NCBI GenBank assembly: GCA_947457195.1
Contig: CANGUU010000002.1
Span: 53,047 to 117,046, forward strand
Origin: Gammaproteobacteria bacterium
GTDB lineage: Bacteria; Pseudomonadota; Gammaproteobacteria; Pseudomonadales; Pseudohongiellaceae
Direction: 5' to 3'
Length of the DNA: 64,000 nucleotides
A program made the translations under genes and the position numbers. The notes under the pieces are model-generated. The model did not search any database and had not been told where the DNA came from. It saw nothing but the letters and a program-made list of their open reading frames with translations. Positions within the stretch are counted from its first letter, which is position 1; each line of letters opens with the position of its first letter. Below, one piece after another: positions 26,380-35,540 of this stretch.

Positions 26380-27378
26380 TCAGGCTGTTACGACACGTTC
26401 GGTGAATGGATCACAGTGGATGTTTTCGGCACGGGCTCCCTGCAGGTACAAGCGCTTGCGCAGCAGGTGCACGAGATCGGGAGTACCGCAGAGAAAAATA
26501 CGGGCGTTGCGCAGATCCAGTGCCGTCTGGTCCTCGCGCAGTATCTGCTCGAGCCGCCCCTGGCGCAGATCGGCCCGGTTGGAGACTGCGTCAATCACGC
26601 ACGGATGGTAGGTGAAATTGGCATGGCGCTCGGCAAGTACCCGCAGTTCCTCGGCAAGGTAGAGCGTGTCGACACGGCGACCGCCGTGGTACAGGCGGAT
26701 CGGTGCCGTGTGACCTTGTCGCAGCGCATCGCGAACTATGCCGTACAGAGGGGCGAGGCCGGTACCAGTGCCGGCCAACAACAGCGGCTGACCGGCGTCT
26801 TCGCGGGGATCGTAGTGGCAGGTGCCGTGGGGACCACTGAGATAGATGCGGTCACCGGGCCGGGCGGCGGTAAACAGCCAGCCACTCCATTCACCGTGAC
26901 TGGTGCGCCCGATGTGCAATTCCAGTTCTCCCTCTTCGGCAAGATCGTTGGCCGTCGAGTAGGCGCGCACGCAGCCCAGCGGGTTGGTGGCACTCACGTA
27001 CTGCCCGGGGCGACAGGCGAACAGGCGTGAGCGATCGGCCAACTGCAATCGCACGCGCAGCACGTGATTGTTGAGCGCCGTGAGGGTCGTGATCACTGAC
27101 TCGATGGCGAAGTCGGCCAACTGGGGTGGCTCGGCGGCCACCGAGGTGGCGGGCACCCACTGGCAGGCCAGCGTGTAGCCTTTTGCCTGCAGGGCAGGCT
27201 TGATCCATTTGCGGGATTCTTCGGTCGCTTCGCAGTCCACGGCCCGTACCAGACAGGCCTGGCACATGCCAGCCTTGCAGGCGTAGGGCAGTGCCTCGCC
27301 GTTGCGCAGCAGGCAGTCCAGCACAGACTCGTGCGGCTGCAGGGCCAGATGGCGATCGCAATAGGTCAGGGTGCTCAT
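26380..27378 (-). CDS. 2Fe-2S ferredoxin / FAD-NAD(P) reductase
   Basis: The 332-residue product combines an N-terminal plant-type [2Fe-2S] domain (CKAGMCQACLV, C-x4-C-x2-C, fourth Cys in TLACQW), an FAD domain (RAYSTAN) and an NAD(P) domain (LLAGTGTGLAPLYGI, ending IFLCGTPDLVHLLRK). This is the layout of reductase components of oxygenases and of phenol hydroxylase-type reductases. No oxygenase is next to it. The downstream partner is the FMN glutamate-synthase-like protein, 26 bases away on the same strand. It is divergent from maf, with about 150 bases between the starts. Confidence 0.9.
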   Translation of the reverse strand: MSTLTYCDRHLALQPHESVLDCLLRNGEALPYACKAGMCQACLVRAVDCEATEESRKWIKPALQAKGYTLACQWVPATSVAAEPPQLADFAIESVITTLTALNNHVLRVRLQLADRSRLFACRPGQYVSATNPLGCVRAYSTANDLAEEGELELHIGRTSHGEWSGWLFTAARPGDRIYLSGPHGTCHYDPREDAGQPLLLAGTGTGLAPLYGIVRDALRQGHTAPIRLYHGGRRVDTLYLAEELRVLAERHANFTYHPCVIDAVSNRADLRQGRLEQILREDQTALDLRNARIFLCGTPDLVHLLRKRLYLQGARAENIHCDPFTERVVTA

Positions 27379-27528
27379 GGCCGCAGTATAACGGCATTCA
27401 GTCGCTGTTCATGACCGACCACTACGACGCTCCACATGCTCGTAGTGCGGGGACGGTTGATGGGCGATAATCGGTCCGGAGTCGCAGACCCCGCGCAACG
27501 TGTGTTGCCGCGGTTCCGGAGCAGGTAC

Positions 27529-28143
27529 TTGTCGTCCACGATTGGTCCACATCTCTATCTCGCCTCCGCTTCGCCGCGGCGGCGGGAGCTGTTGAGCCAG
27601 ATCGGACTGCGGCATGTGGCCTTGCCGCAGCAGGTCGATGAAGCGGCACTGGACCGTGAATCGCCCCCCGTCTATGTACTGCGCATCGCGGCTGCCAAGG
27701 CACTCGCTGCCCTGGGGGATCCCCTGCGGCGTCTACCTGTGCCTTTGCTGAGTGCCGACACGGCGGTCGTCTGCGACGGCGAGATTTTCGGCAAGCCGGA
27801 GTCGTTCGCCGAAGCCCGCCGCATGCTACTGGCGCTGGCCGGCCGTACGCATCAGGTGCTGACTGCCGTCGTGGTCTGCCGCGGCGACCAGTGGCGCGAA
27901 ACGGTGGTCAGCACCGACGTAGAATTCCGCGAGATTGCCGAGGACGAGATTGCTGCGTACTGGGCTTCGGGTGAGCCGCTCGACAAGGCGGGCGCCTATG
28001 CCATCCAGGGCCTCGGCGCCTTGTTCGTCAAACGCTGCAACGGCAGCTACAGCAATGTGGTGGGTTTGCCGCTGTACGAAACGGCAGCGCTGCTGCAGGA
28101 CTTCGGGATCACCGTCACTTCCTTGCTGGCCACCCGTCCATGA
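27529..28143 (+). CDS. maf: Maf-family nucleotide pyrophosphatase (YhdE-like)
   Basis: Maf/YhdE proteins hydrolyse dTTP, UTP and modified nucleotides to monophosphates. The 204-residue product has LYLASASPRRRELL at the N-terminus, the DTAVVCDG block, the GKPES motif and DKAGAYAIQGLGALFV. I placed the start at the TTG at 27529, with GGAG seven bases upstream, because it brings the protein to family length; ATG codons further upstream (27463) would add unrelated residues and cannot be excluded. The gene overlaps rng by 4 bases (ATGA), the conserved yhdE-rng order. Confidence 0.9.
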   Translation: MSSTIGPHLYLASASPRRRELLSQIGLRHVALPQQVDEAALDRESPPVYVLRIAAAKALAALGDPLRRLPVPLLSADTAVVCDGEIFGKPESFAEARRMLLALAGRTHQVLTAVVVCRGDQWRETVVSTDVEFREIAEDEIAAYWASGEPLDKAGAYAIQGLGALFVKRCNGSYSNVVGLPLYETAALLQDFGITVTSLLATRP

Positions 28144-29621
28144 GCGTCGAGATTCTCATCAACGTAAGTCCCAGCGAAACGCGCGTCGCGCTCATCGAGC
28201 AGGGACTGCTCCAGCAGATCTACATCGAGCGTAACAACCGGCGCGGTCCGGTCGGCAACATCTATCTCGGCAAGGTGGTGCGGGTGATGCCGGGTATGCA
28301 GGCTGCCTTCGTGGACATCGGTCTCGAAAAGGCCGGTTTCATCCACGCTGCCGATATCCGCGCGCCGGGCGCCAGTAGTGCCGCTGAAGCCGCGGCGCCG
28401 ACGTTGCCGATCGACAGCCTCGTCCGCGAAGGCCAGTTGCTGGTGGTACAGGTTGCCAAGGAGCCCATCGCCAGCAAGGGCGCCCGGCTGACGACGTTCC
28501 TGTCCATAGCCTCCCGCTATCTCGTGTGCATGCCGCATGACCAGCACCTCGGCATCTCCCAGCGCATCGAAAACGAGGTGGAGCGCGAGCGACTACTCTC
28601 CACGCTCCACGCCTGTGTCAGCGAAGAAGGCCTGCTCGACCGCTGCGGTTTCATCCTGCGCACGGCCTCCGAGGGTGTGACTGCCAGCGAGCTGCAGGCC
28701 GACATCCGCTTCCTGCGCAAGGTCTGGAGCTCGGTGGAGCGACGCATCAGCGAAGCCCGCGAGGTTCGCATCCTGTATGACGATCCAGTGCTGTATGTGC
28801 GCGCCATGCGCGACCTGCTCACGCCCCTCGTCGAGCGCATCCGGATCGACGAAGCGCACGTCAAGGAGGAAATCCTGCAGTTCGCGCGCGATTTCATTCC
28901 GGAGATCGAACAGAACATCGAGCTTTACCAGGGCGAGCGTCCGCTGTTCGACGTCTTTGGCATCGAGGATGAAATCCAGAAGGCGTTGTCGCGCACCGTC
29001 AAGCTGAAGTCCGGCGGCAATCTCGTGATCGACCAGAACGAGGCGATGACCACCATCGACGTCAACACCGGAGCCTTCCTCGGCAGCAGCAACAACCAGG
29101 AAGAGACCATCTACAAGACTAATGTCGAGGCCGCCAAGGCCATCGCCCGCCAGCTCAAGGTTCGCAATCTCGGCGGCATCATCATCATCGACTTCATCGA
29201 CATGCAGGACGAGGAGCATCGCCGGCAGGTACTGCGCACCCTCCAGAAAGCCCTCGAGCGCGATCCGGCCCGCACGCGGATTTCGCCGATGTCAGAGCTT
29301 GGCCTCGTCGAGATGACCCGCAAGCGTACGCGGGAAAGTCTCCAGCAGATGCTGTGTCAGGAGTGCAGCGTCTGCCACGGGCGCGGCATGATCAAGACGG
29401 CCGAAACGGTGTGCTACGAAATCTTCCGGGAAATCGTCCGTGTGGCGCGCGCCTACGAGAACCGCGCGCTGCTGGTCATGGCTTCCCAGCAGGTCGTCGA
29501 CCGCTTGCTCGACGAAGAAAGTGCCACCGTGGTTGATCTCGAAACGCTTACCGGCAAGCGCATCAGCTTCAAGGTGGAGGCGTTCTACACCAACGAGCAG
29601 TTCGACGTGGTGATGTCGTGA
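28140..29621 (+). CDS. rng: Ribonuclease G
   Basis: RNase G is a single-strand endoribonuclease that trims the 5' end of 16S rRNA and decays some mRNAs. The 493-residue product has the S1 domain (GNIYLGKVVRVMPGMQAAFVDIG), the DNase I-like catalytic domain with the magnesium aspartates in VIDQNEAMTTIDVNTG and IIIDFID, and the zinc-link cysteines in CQECSVCHGRG. The long C-terminal scaffold of RNase E is absent, so it is RNase G. It overlaps maf by 4 and yhdP by 4 bases, forming a tightly coupled operon. Confidence 0.97.
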   Translation: MSVEILINVSPSETRVALIEQGLLQQIYIERNNRRGPVGNIYLGKVVRVMPGMQAAFVDIGLEKAGFIHAADIRAPGASSAAEAAAPTLPIDSLVREGQLLVVQVAKEPIASKGARLTTFLSIASRYLVCMPHDQHLGISQRIENEVERERLLSTLHACVSEEGLLDRCGFILRTASEGVTASELQADIRFLRKVWSSVERRISEAREVRILYDDPVLYVRAMRDLLTPLVERIRIDEAHVKEEILQFARDFIPEIEQNIELYQGERPLFDVFGIEDEIQKALSRTVKLKSGGNLVIDQNEAMTTIDVNTGAFLGSSNNQEETIYKTNVEAAKAIARQLKVRNLGGIIIIDFIDMQDEEHRRQVLRTLQKALERDPARTRISPMSELGLVEMTRKRTRESLQQMLCQECSVCHGRGMIKTAETVCYEIFREIVRVARAYENRALLVMASQQVVDRLLDEESATVVDLETLTGKRISFKVEAFYTNEQFDVVMS

Positions 29622-32600
29622 GACCACTGCACTGGCGCGTGCTACGCAGGCTCAAGCACGGCGTGCTATTGCTGCTGCTGGCGTTTGCCGGGTGCATGGT
29701 GGCAGGCCGCTTGCTCATGCCCATGCTTGCGACGCGCAAGGCCGACATCGAGGCCCTGCTCTCGACCAGCACTGGCGTGACCGTGACCTTCGGTGCGCTA
29801 CAGGGGGACTGGTTCCGTTTCGGCCCGGTCATCGAACTGGCCGATCTGAGACTGCAGGCCGCAGGACGTGACCAGCAGCAGGTCCGCCAAGCGCAGGCGG
29901 CACTCGACGTCTATGAGACGCTCCGGCAGCAGCGTCCGGTCATCGAGCGCATCAGCCTGGCCGGTCTCGAACTGGTGCTGGTAGAGACGGCGCCCGGCGT
30001 GTGGACGCTGGCAGGCTTCGATCCGGCCGCGTCCGCATCGCTCGATCCCCTGCTGTACTTCCTGCTGGAAACGCAGGAGATCACCCTGCGAGACGGGCGC
30101 GTGCGCCTGCGCCGCTTCGCCGGCAACGAGGTCGTGCTGGATGCTGCCATCATCAACGTGCAGAACCGAGGCAGCCAGCACGAGGCGCAGATCCAGCTGC
30201 GCATCGGGTCGCAGGATGAACCCGCGCGTCTGGTGGCAAAGCTCGACGGCGATCCCCGGCAGGATTTTTCCGCCAGCCTGTGGCTGGACACCAGCGACCT
30301 CGACCTGCTCGCGCTTGCGCCGGATGTGCTGCCCGCGACCTGGCAGTGGCAAGCGCTGGCCGGACGCGTTCAGCTGTGGGCCGATCTGAACCAGCAGGGA
30401 CTGCATACGGCTGCGCTGGTCGTCTCCGACCTGCAGGCCAGCGCGCAGGGCCCGGACTCCGGGGTGTTGGCCCTCGACCACGGCGCGGCCGAGCTCAGTC
30501 TGACCGCAAGCACAGCCGAAGCCGGTGATCGGCGCTGGGAGCTGCGGGCACAGAACCTCGACTTCGATTGGGCCGGCACGCCCTGGCAGCTGCCCCTGCT
30601 GACAGCCAGCAACGCCGGGCCGACGCCCGCCGAGTGGCATGTGGCGGTACCGGAACTCGATCTTGCGCTGGCGCAGGAGTTGCTGCTCGGCGCGGTCGCA
30701 CTGCCAGCGCAAGCACGGAGTGCGCTGACCACCGTCGCGCCGCGTGGCATGCTGCGGAACCTGCACGTCGACACGGCGCTGGATGGCAGTTATCCGCGAG
30801 GTTTCCACCTGCAGGCAGGCCTCGCCGACGTGGCGGTGCAGGCGTGGCAGCAGGCGCCCGCAGCCAGTGGACTGCAAGGCTACGTGGAGGCGGATGGAGA
30901 GGGCGGCTTCGCGGAAATCCTCAGCACCGATTTGACGCTGCACCTGCCGCTGCTGTTCGAGCAGCCCTGGCACTACGACCATGTCAGTTCGCGGGTGGAC
31001 TGGCGGGCGACGCCCGATCATGTGCAGGTACAGACGGCCATGGTCGAGTTGGCCAGCGCGCAGATCGCGGGACGCCTGCGGTTTGCGGTCGACAATCGCC
31101 GCTCGCCAGAGGGGCTCTGGCGCAACGAATTCTCTCTCGAGATCGGCTTGGACCGGCTCGACCTGGCACTGGCGCCGAGCTACTTGCCGGGCCTGCCGCG
31201 ACTGGCCAGGGCCAACCAATGGCTGCGCGAGGCCCTGCAAGGGGGGCAACTGCTGGACAGTGGCTTCGTGGTGCATACCGTCGGTGGACGGGCCGAGCCC
31301 ACCCTTGCGGTGGCTGAGGTGCTCTCGTGGTATCGCATTCGAGAGGGTGTTCTGCAGTTTCTGCCGCAGTGGCCGGCCATCACCGGCCTGGTGGCTGGTG
31401 TGGTCGAGCGTGGCAACAACATCGACGTGTTGGCCGTGGCCGGGGAACTCGCCGGGCTGCCGCTGAAGACGGCGCGCGCCGAGATCCGCCCCCGGGCCGG
31501 TGTACCTGCCTTGAACGCTCCCCTGCACATTGCCCTGCGGGCGCAAGCCGATGCGCCGACTGGCGCTGGTCTCGACTTCCTGCGCAACACACCGGTACGG
31601 GCTACGCTCGGGGATTTCTTCGCGGACTGGCAGGCCGACGGTCAACTGCGGCTCGACGTCGGTGTGGGCGTTGATCTGGCGGCGCGTGATCAACCTCCGG
31701 TCATCGATGTGCGCAGTCGCACCGCGGGCTCCACGCTGGTCTTGCCCTCCCTGTCGCTGCGCTTCACCGATATCGTCGGCGACGTGCGCTACGCCAGTCG
31801 CAGCGGTCTCTCCGCCGATGCACTGCAGGCCCAGCTGTTCGGTTTTCCGCTCAGTGCGGGCATCGAGACCCGGGCGGCTGCCACCGCGCAGCAGAGCATA
31901 GTGATCGCCGGCCGCGGCCAGGGTTCGGTGGCAGGCCTGCGGTCCTGGGCCGAACTGCCCCTTTTCCTGCGGACACTCTCCGACGACATGCGTGGGCCCT
32001 TCGACTACGAAGCCACGCTCACGGTGCAGCCTGCTGCGTCCGGCAGCGGCAAGACCACCAGCCTGCGCCTTGCCTCCGACCTGGTGGGACTGACCAGTAA
32101 CCTGCCGCTGCCACTGACCAAGGCTGCCGATGAAGCCCGGCCACTCGACCTCGAGTTGCAATTCGGCGACAGCAGCCAGACCTTGCATCTGCGTTATCAC
32201 GACTGGCTGAACGGCACGCTGCTGCTCGATGCAGCCGGCATCCAGCGCGGGCAAATCAGCGTTGGCCCGCGCAACCGTACGTTCACGGTGCGGGAGGTCG
32301 ACAGCTCGGCGGCCGGTCTGCTGGTAAACGGGGAACTGCCGAGCTTTGACGTCACCCAGTGGGAGGCATTCATCGATCGTCTGGAGCGGGTCGGGGGTAA
32401 GGGACGCCGTGCAGAAGAGGTCATCCGACTGGTGGATGTGAAGGTCGGGGAGTTGGTGGTGCCGGGGCAAACACTGCAGCAGGCCAACGTGGTCGTTACC
32501 CACCCGGAGGATCGCTGGCTCATCGATCTGCGCAACGACTTCATGGCGGGGGTGCTCACTCGCCATGACGACCGTAGCCAGCCTTGGCAGCTCGCCCTCG

Positions 32601-33562
32601 ATTACCTGCGCTTTCCGCCGCGCCCGACCATTACCGAGGAAAACCGCGACGATGAGGGGGTGGATCCGCTTCAGGACGTCGATCCGCGCGAGCTGCCCGC
32701 CTTCGATTTTGCGACCAGGGAACTCAGCTTCGGCCAGCAGAATCTGGGTGCGGTCTCTTTCGAATTCCGCCCCACGCCGCGTGGCGCCAGCATCGGCAAC
32801 CTGCAGGTGACATCAGCCGATTCCCGTATCACCGACCAGACGGGTACTTTTGGGGCCAGCGCCGAGTGGCGCTATCAGGGCGGTCGCCACGAAAGCAGCT
32901 TCGAGGGTCTGTTCGCTGCCGGTGATCTCGCCCAGGTACTGCCGGTCTGGGGGCACGATGCCAACATCGTCAGCCGTACCGCCAGCTTCGACAGTCGTTT
33001 GCGCTGGTCTGGTTCGCCGCTGCATTTTTCCCTCAAGCGCTCCAGTGGCCAGGTGAATCTCGCCATCCAGGACGGGCGCTTCGTCGACATCGCCTCCGGG
33101 TCCACCCGCCTGCTGGGGGCACTGAACTTCGATGCGTTGGTGCGGCGTCTGCAGCTGGATTTTTCCGATGTATTTTCCCGCGGCTACTCCTTCGACAGTA
33201 TCGCTGGCCTGCTCGATTTCACCGAGGGTGTCGTCAACACCGCATCGCCGCTACGGATCGACGGCCCGGCCAGCGACCTGGCGATCGAAGGCGAAATAAA
33301 CCTGCGGGACGAGACCATTTCGGCCGACATGCAGGTGCAGATTCCGCTCGGTCAGAACCTGTCGATGGTGGCCGGTCTGCTCGGCGCCTGGCCGATTGCG
33401 GTCAGCACCTACCTTGCCAGCAAGATTTTCCAGGAGCAGGTGGAAGACTTCACCACGGTGATCTACCGTCTCGAGGGCCCGTGGGCGGCACCGACGGCCG
33501 GCTTCGAGCCGCCGGAAGACTATGATCCCGCAGCGCCGCCTGCCGCTGCACCGAAACCCTGA
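29618..33562 (+). CDS. yhdP: YhdP family AsmA-like envelope protein
   Basis: The 1314-residue product has one N-terminal inner-membrane helix (HGVLLLLLAFAGCMVAGRLL) and a very long periplasmic part with repeated beta-strand pattern. The C-terminus holds the AsmA-like block (DGRFVDIASGSTRLLGALNF, then DMQVQIPLGQNLSMVAGLLG). YhdP, TamB and YdbH in E. coli form bridge-like routes that move phospholipid to the outer membrane. The start is GTG at 29618, overlapping the RNase G stop (GTGA). The order maf-rng-yhdP is conserved with E. coli; downstream, tldD is replaced by a DUF445 gene. Confidence 0.93.
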   Translation: MRPLHWRVLRRLKHGVLLLLLAFAGCMVAGRLLMPMLATRKADIEALLSTSTGVTVTFGALQGDWFRFGPVIELADLRLQAAGRDQQQVRQAQAALDVYETLRQQRPVIERISLAGLELVLVETAPGVWTLAGFDPAASASLDPLLYFLLETQEITLRDGRVRLRRFAGNEVVLDAAIINVQNRGSQHEAQIQLRIGSQDEPARLVAKLDGDPRQDFSASLWLDTSDLDLLALAPDVLPATWQWQALAGRVQLWADLNQQGLHTAALVVSDLQASAQGPDSGVLALDHGAAELSLTASTAEAGDRRWELRAQNLDFDWAGTPWQLPLLTASNAGPTPAEWHVAVPELDLALAQELLLGAVALPAQARSALTTVAPRGMLRNLHVDTALDGSYPRGFHLQAGLADVAVQAWQQAPAASGLQGYVEADGEGGFAEILSTDLTLHLPLLFEQPWHYDHVSSRVDWRATPDHVQVQTAMVELASAQIAGRLRFAVDNRRSPEGLWRNEFSLEIGLDRLDLALAPSYLPGLPRLARANQWLREALQGGQLLDSGFVVHTVGGRAEPTLAVAEVLSWYRIREGVLQFLPQWPAITGLVAGVVERGNNIDVLAVAGELAGLPLKTARAEIRPRAGVPALNAPLHIALRAQADAPTGAGLDFLRNTPVRATLGDFFADWQADGQLRLDVGVGVDLAARDQPPVIDVRSRTAGSTLVLPSLSLRFTDIVGDVRYASRSGLSADALQAQLFGFPLSAGIETRAAATAQQSIVIAGRGQGSVAGLRSWAELPLFLRTLSDDMRGPFDYEATLTVQPAASGSGKTTSLRLASDLVGLTSNLPLPLTKAADEARPLDLELQFGDSSQTLHLRYHDWLNGTLLLDAAGIQRGQISVGPRNRTFTVREVDSSAAGLLVNGELPSFDVTQWEAFIDRLERVGGKGRRAEEVIRLVDVKVGELVVPGQTLQQANVVVTHPEDRWLIDLRNDFMAGVLTRHDDRSQPWQLALDYLRFPPRPTITEENRDDEGVDPLQDVDPRELPAFDFATRELSFGQQNLGAVSFEFRPTPRGASIGNLQVTSADSRITDQTGTFGASAEWRYQGGRHESSFEGLFAAGDLAQVLPVWGHDANIVSRTASFDSRLRWSGSPLHFSLKRSSGQVNLAIQDGRFVDIASGSTRLLGALNFDALVRRLQLDFSDVFSRGYSFDSIAGLLDFTEGVVNTASPLRIDGPASDLAIEGEINLRDETISADMQVQIPLGQNLSMVAGLLGAWPIAVSTYLASKIFQEQVEDFTTVIYRLEGPWAAPTAGFEPPEDYDPAAPPAAAPKP

Positions 33563-33569
33563 GGAACAC

Positions 33570-34292
33570 ATGAGCCACCCTCTCGACAAGAGTTTGCTGA
33601 CCAACCTGCTGTCACTGTTGCTGTGCGGCGTGGGTGTCGTGCTTCCGGAACCCTGGGGCGCGGTGGTGTTGACCATGGGCCTGTACGCCGTATCCGGCGC
33701 CGTCACCAACTGGCTGGCCATTTACATGCTCTTCGAGAAAGTGCCGGGCTTCTATGGCTCCGGCGTTATTCCTGCCCGCTTCACCGAATTTCGTGCCGGC
33801 CTGCGCGACATCATCATGGAGCAGTTCTTCACACCCGATATTGCCCGGCAGGCGCTCGGTGGTGAGAGCGGGGACGCCGGTGCTGCCCTGCTCACCCGGC
33901 TGTTGCCGAAGATCGACTTCGACAAGGCCTTCGACAGCCTGACGGAGGTCATCCTGCAGTCATCATTCGGGTCGATGCTGGCCATGTTCGGTGGCGCCAA
34001 GGCGCTGCAGCCCCTGCGTGAGCCCTTCGTGGCACGCATGCAGGCCTTTCTGCAGGCGGTGGCGGAGGACAGGGAAGTGCGGGCAGAAATCGCCAACAGC
34101 ACCGTCGATTCACTGCTGGCCCGTGTTGAAATCATCGTCGACCAGCGCCTGCTGCAACTGACACCTGAACTGGTGAAGGAAATCATGGAGCGCATGATCG
34201 AACGCCACCTGGGCTGGCTGGTGGTTTGGGGCGGAGTGGTCGGCGCACTGCTCGGTCTGCTCGTGGCCGTGGCGCCGCGTCTGCTCGCTTGA
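33570..34292 (+). CDS. DUF445 family membrane protein
   Basis: The 240-residue product has two N-terminal hydrophobic helices containing the family signature AVSGAVTNWLAIYMLFEKVP, a charged helical middle (about residues 70-205), and a C-terminal helix (GGVVGALLGLLVAVAPRLL). The function of DUF445 proteins is unknown. The ATG at 33570 has GAGG just upstream and begins 8 bases after the yhdP stop, so it is very likely co-transcribed with yhdP. That position suggests, without proof, an envelope role. Confidence 0.85.
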   Translation: MSHPLDKSLLTNLLSLLLCGVGVVLPEPWGAVVLTMGLYAVSGAVTNWLAIYMLFEKVPGFYGSGVIPARFTEFRAGLRDIIMEQFFTPDIARQALGGESGDAGAALLTRLLPKIDFDKAFDSLTEVILQSSFGSMLAMFGGAKALQPLREPFVARMQAFLQAVAEDREVRAEIANSTVDSLLARVEIIVDQRLLQLTPELVKEIMERMIERHLGWLVVWGGVVGALLGLLVAVAPRLLA

Positions 34293-34376
34293 GCCGCAGC
34301 GGCAGTATCTGGCGACAGCCGGTGAATTGAGGCAAGCTTCGGCCGATCAAGGTCGTTTCTGAGGGAGAGCAAAGTC

Positions 34377-34781
34377 ATGCAACTCGTCATTCTGGTGGTG
34401 ACGCTGGCGCTGGTGCAGTGTATCTATTTCGGTATCCGTGTGGGCTCTGCCCGCGTGCAGTACGGCATCAAGGCGCCGGCGATGAGCGGTCATCCGGTGT
34501 TCGAGCGGCATCTGCGTGTGGAGCAGAACACCCAGGAGCAGCTGCTGGTATTCATTCCAGCCATCTTCATGTTCGCCTGGCAGGCACAGGAAGCCGGCGT
34601 ACCGTTCGCCACGGAAGGTGCGGCTGCACTGGGCGTGGTCTGGCTGATCGGTCGCGGTCTGTATGCGCGAGCGTACGTACGTGATCCACAGCGACGGGGC
34701 CCCGGGTTCATGCTGACAGCGATACCGTCCATGCTGCTGCTGCTCGGCACGCTGGTGGCCGTCTTCCGCTCGCTGCTGTAG
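34377..34781 (+). CDS. MAPEG-family membrane protein
   Basis: The 134-residue product has four hydrophobic helices and the MAPEG signature HLRVEQNTQEQLLVFIP. The eukaryotic members are glutathione transferases and leukotriene enzymes; bacterial ones of this size may be glutathione transferases or have no known activity. GAGGGAGAG precedes the ATG. It begins 84 bases after the DUF445 gene. The glutaminyl cyclase gene follows after 12 bases. Confidence 0.9.
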   Translation: MQLVILVVTLALVQCIYFGIRVGSARVQYGIKAPAMSGHPVFERHLRVEQNTQEQLLVFIPAIFMFAWQAQEAGVPFATEGAAALGVVWLIGRGLYARAYVRDPQRRGPGFMLTAIPSMLLLLGTLVAVFRSLL

Positions 34782-34793
34782 GAGCGTCATGTC

Positions 34794-35540
34794 GTGATGT
34801 CCCGTTTCCAGTTTCTCGGCGCGGTGCTGCTGTGGGTCGCTGCCGCCAGTCAGGCGGCGGTGCCGGTGCAGCAGGTCGAGGTCGTGGCAACCTATCCGCA
34901 CGACCCGCGCGCCTTCACGCAGGGGCTGCTGTTCACTGAGGGTGTGCTTTACGAGGGCACGGGGCGCAACGGTGAATCCACGCTGCGCAAAGTCGAGCTT
35001 GCCACAGGCAGCGTGCTGCAGAGCACCCCCTTGCCAGCCCAGCACTTCGGGGAGGGGATCACGCTGTTCCAGGACAAGCTGTATCAATTGACCTGGCAGT
35101 CCCACCTGGGCTTCGTCTACGAAAAGGACAGCCTGAAGCCGGTGCAGTCGTTCTACCTGCCCGGTGAAGGCTGGGGCATCACCCACGACGGCACTCGTCT
35201 CATCATCAGTGACGGCAGCGCCTACCTGCGTTTCTTCGATCCAGCCACGTTGAAGGAAGTGTCACGCGTTGCCGTGACCGAGGACGGCAAGCCGCTCGAC
35301 AGACTCAACGAACTCGAATTCGTCGAGGGCGAAGTGTGGGCGAACGTCTGGTACACCGACACCATCGTGCGCATCGACCCGACCAGCGGTCAGGTGGTCG
35401 GCAAGCTCGACCTGCACGGACTGAACGAGCAGCGTGGCGTGGATGACGTGCTGAACGGAATCGCCTGGGATGCCGAGAGCAAGAGATTGTTCGTGACAGG
35501 TAAACTCTGGCCCAGACTCTACGAGGTGAAGCCGAAGTAG
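34794..35540 (+). CDS. Secreted glutaminyl-peptide cyclotransferase
   Basis: This enzyme converts N-terminal glutamine of peptides and proteins into pyroglutamate. The 248-residue product has a signal peptide (FLGAVLLWVAAASQA) and the plant/bacterial type five-bladed propeller pattern: YPHDPRAFTQGLLF, LYEGTGRNGESTLR, FGEGITLF, YQLTWQ, GEGWGITHDG, LNELEFVEGEVWANVW and LNGIAWD. It should act in the periplasm or outside. GGAG stands 9 bases before the GTG at 34794; the ATG at the next codon is an equal choice. The aminopeptidase gene starts on the base after its stop. Confidence 0.92.
   Translation: MMSRFQFLGAVLLWVAAASQAAVPVQQVEVVATYPHDPRAFTQGLLFTEGVLYEGTGRNGESTLRKVELATGSVLQSTPLPAQHFGEGITLFQDKLYQLTWQSHLGFVYEKDSLKPVQSFYLPGEGWGITHDGTRLIISDGSAYLRFFDPATLKEVSRVAVTEDGKPLDRLNELEFVEGEVWANVWYTDTIVRIDPTSGQVVGKLDLHGLNEQRGVDDVLNGIAWDAESKRLFVTGKLWPRLYEVKPK

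Noticed and set aside
24917..26611. A 564-codon open frame antisense to the glutamate-synthase-like gene
   Set aside because: It is a shadow of the real gene, whose FMN and Fe-S motifs are intact.
29798..32566. A 922-codon open frame antisense to yhdP
   Set aside because: It is the long mirror frame usual in GC-rich genes; it has no family motif and lies wholly under a clear yhdP.
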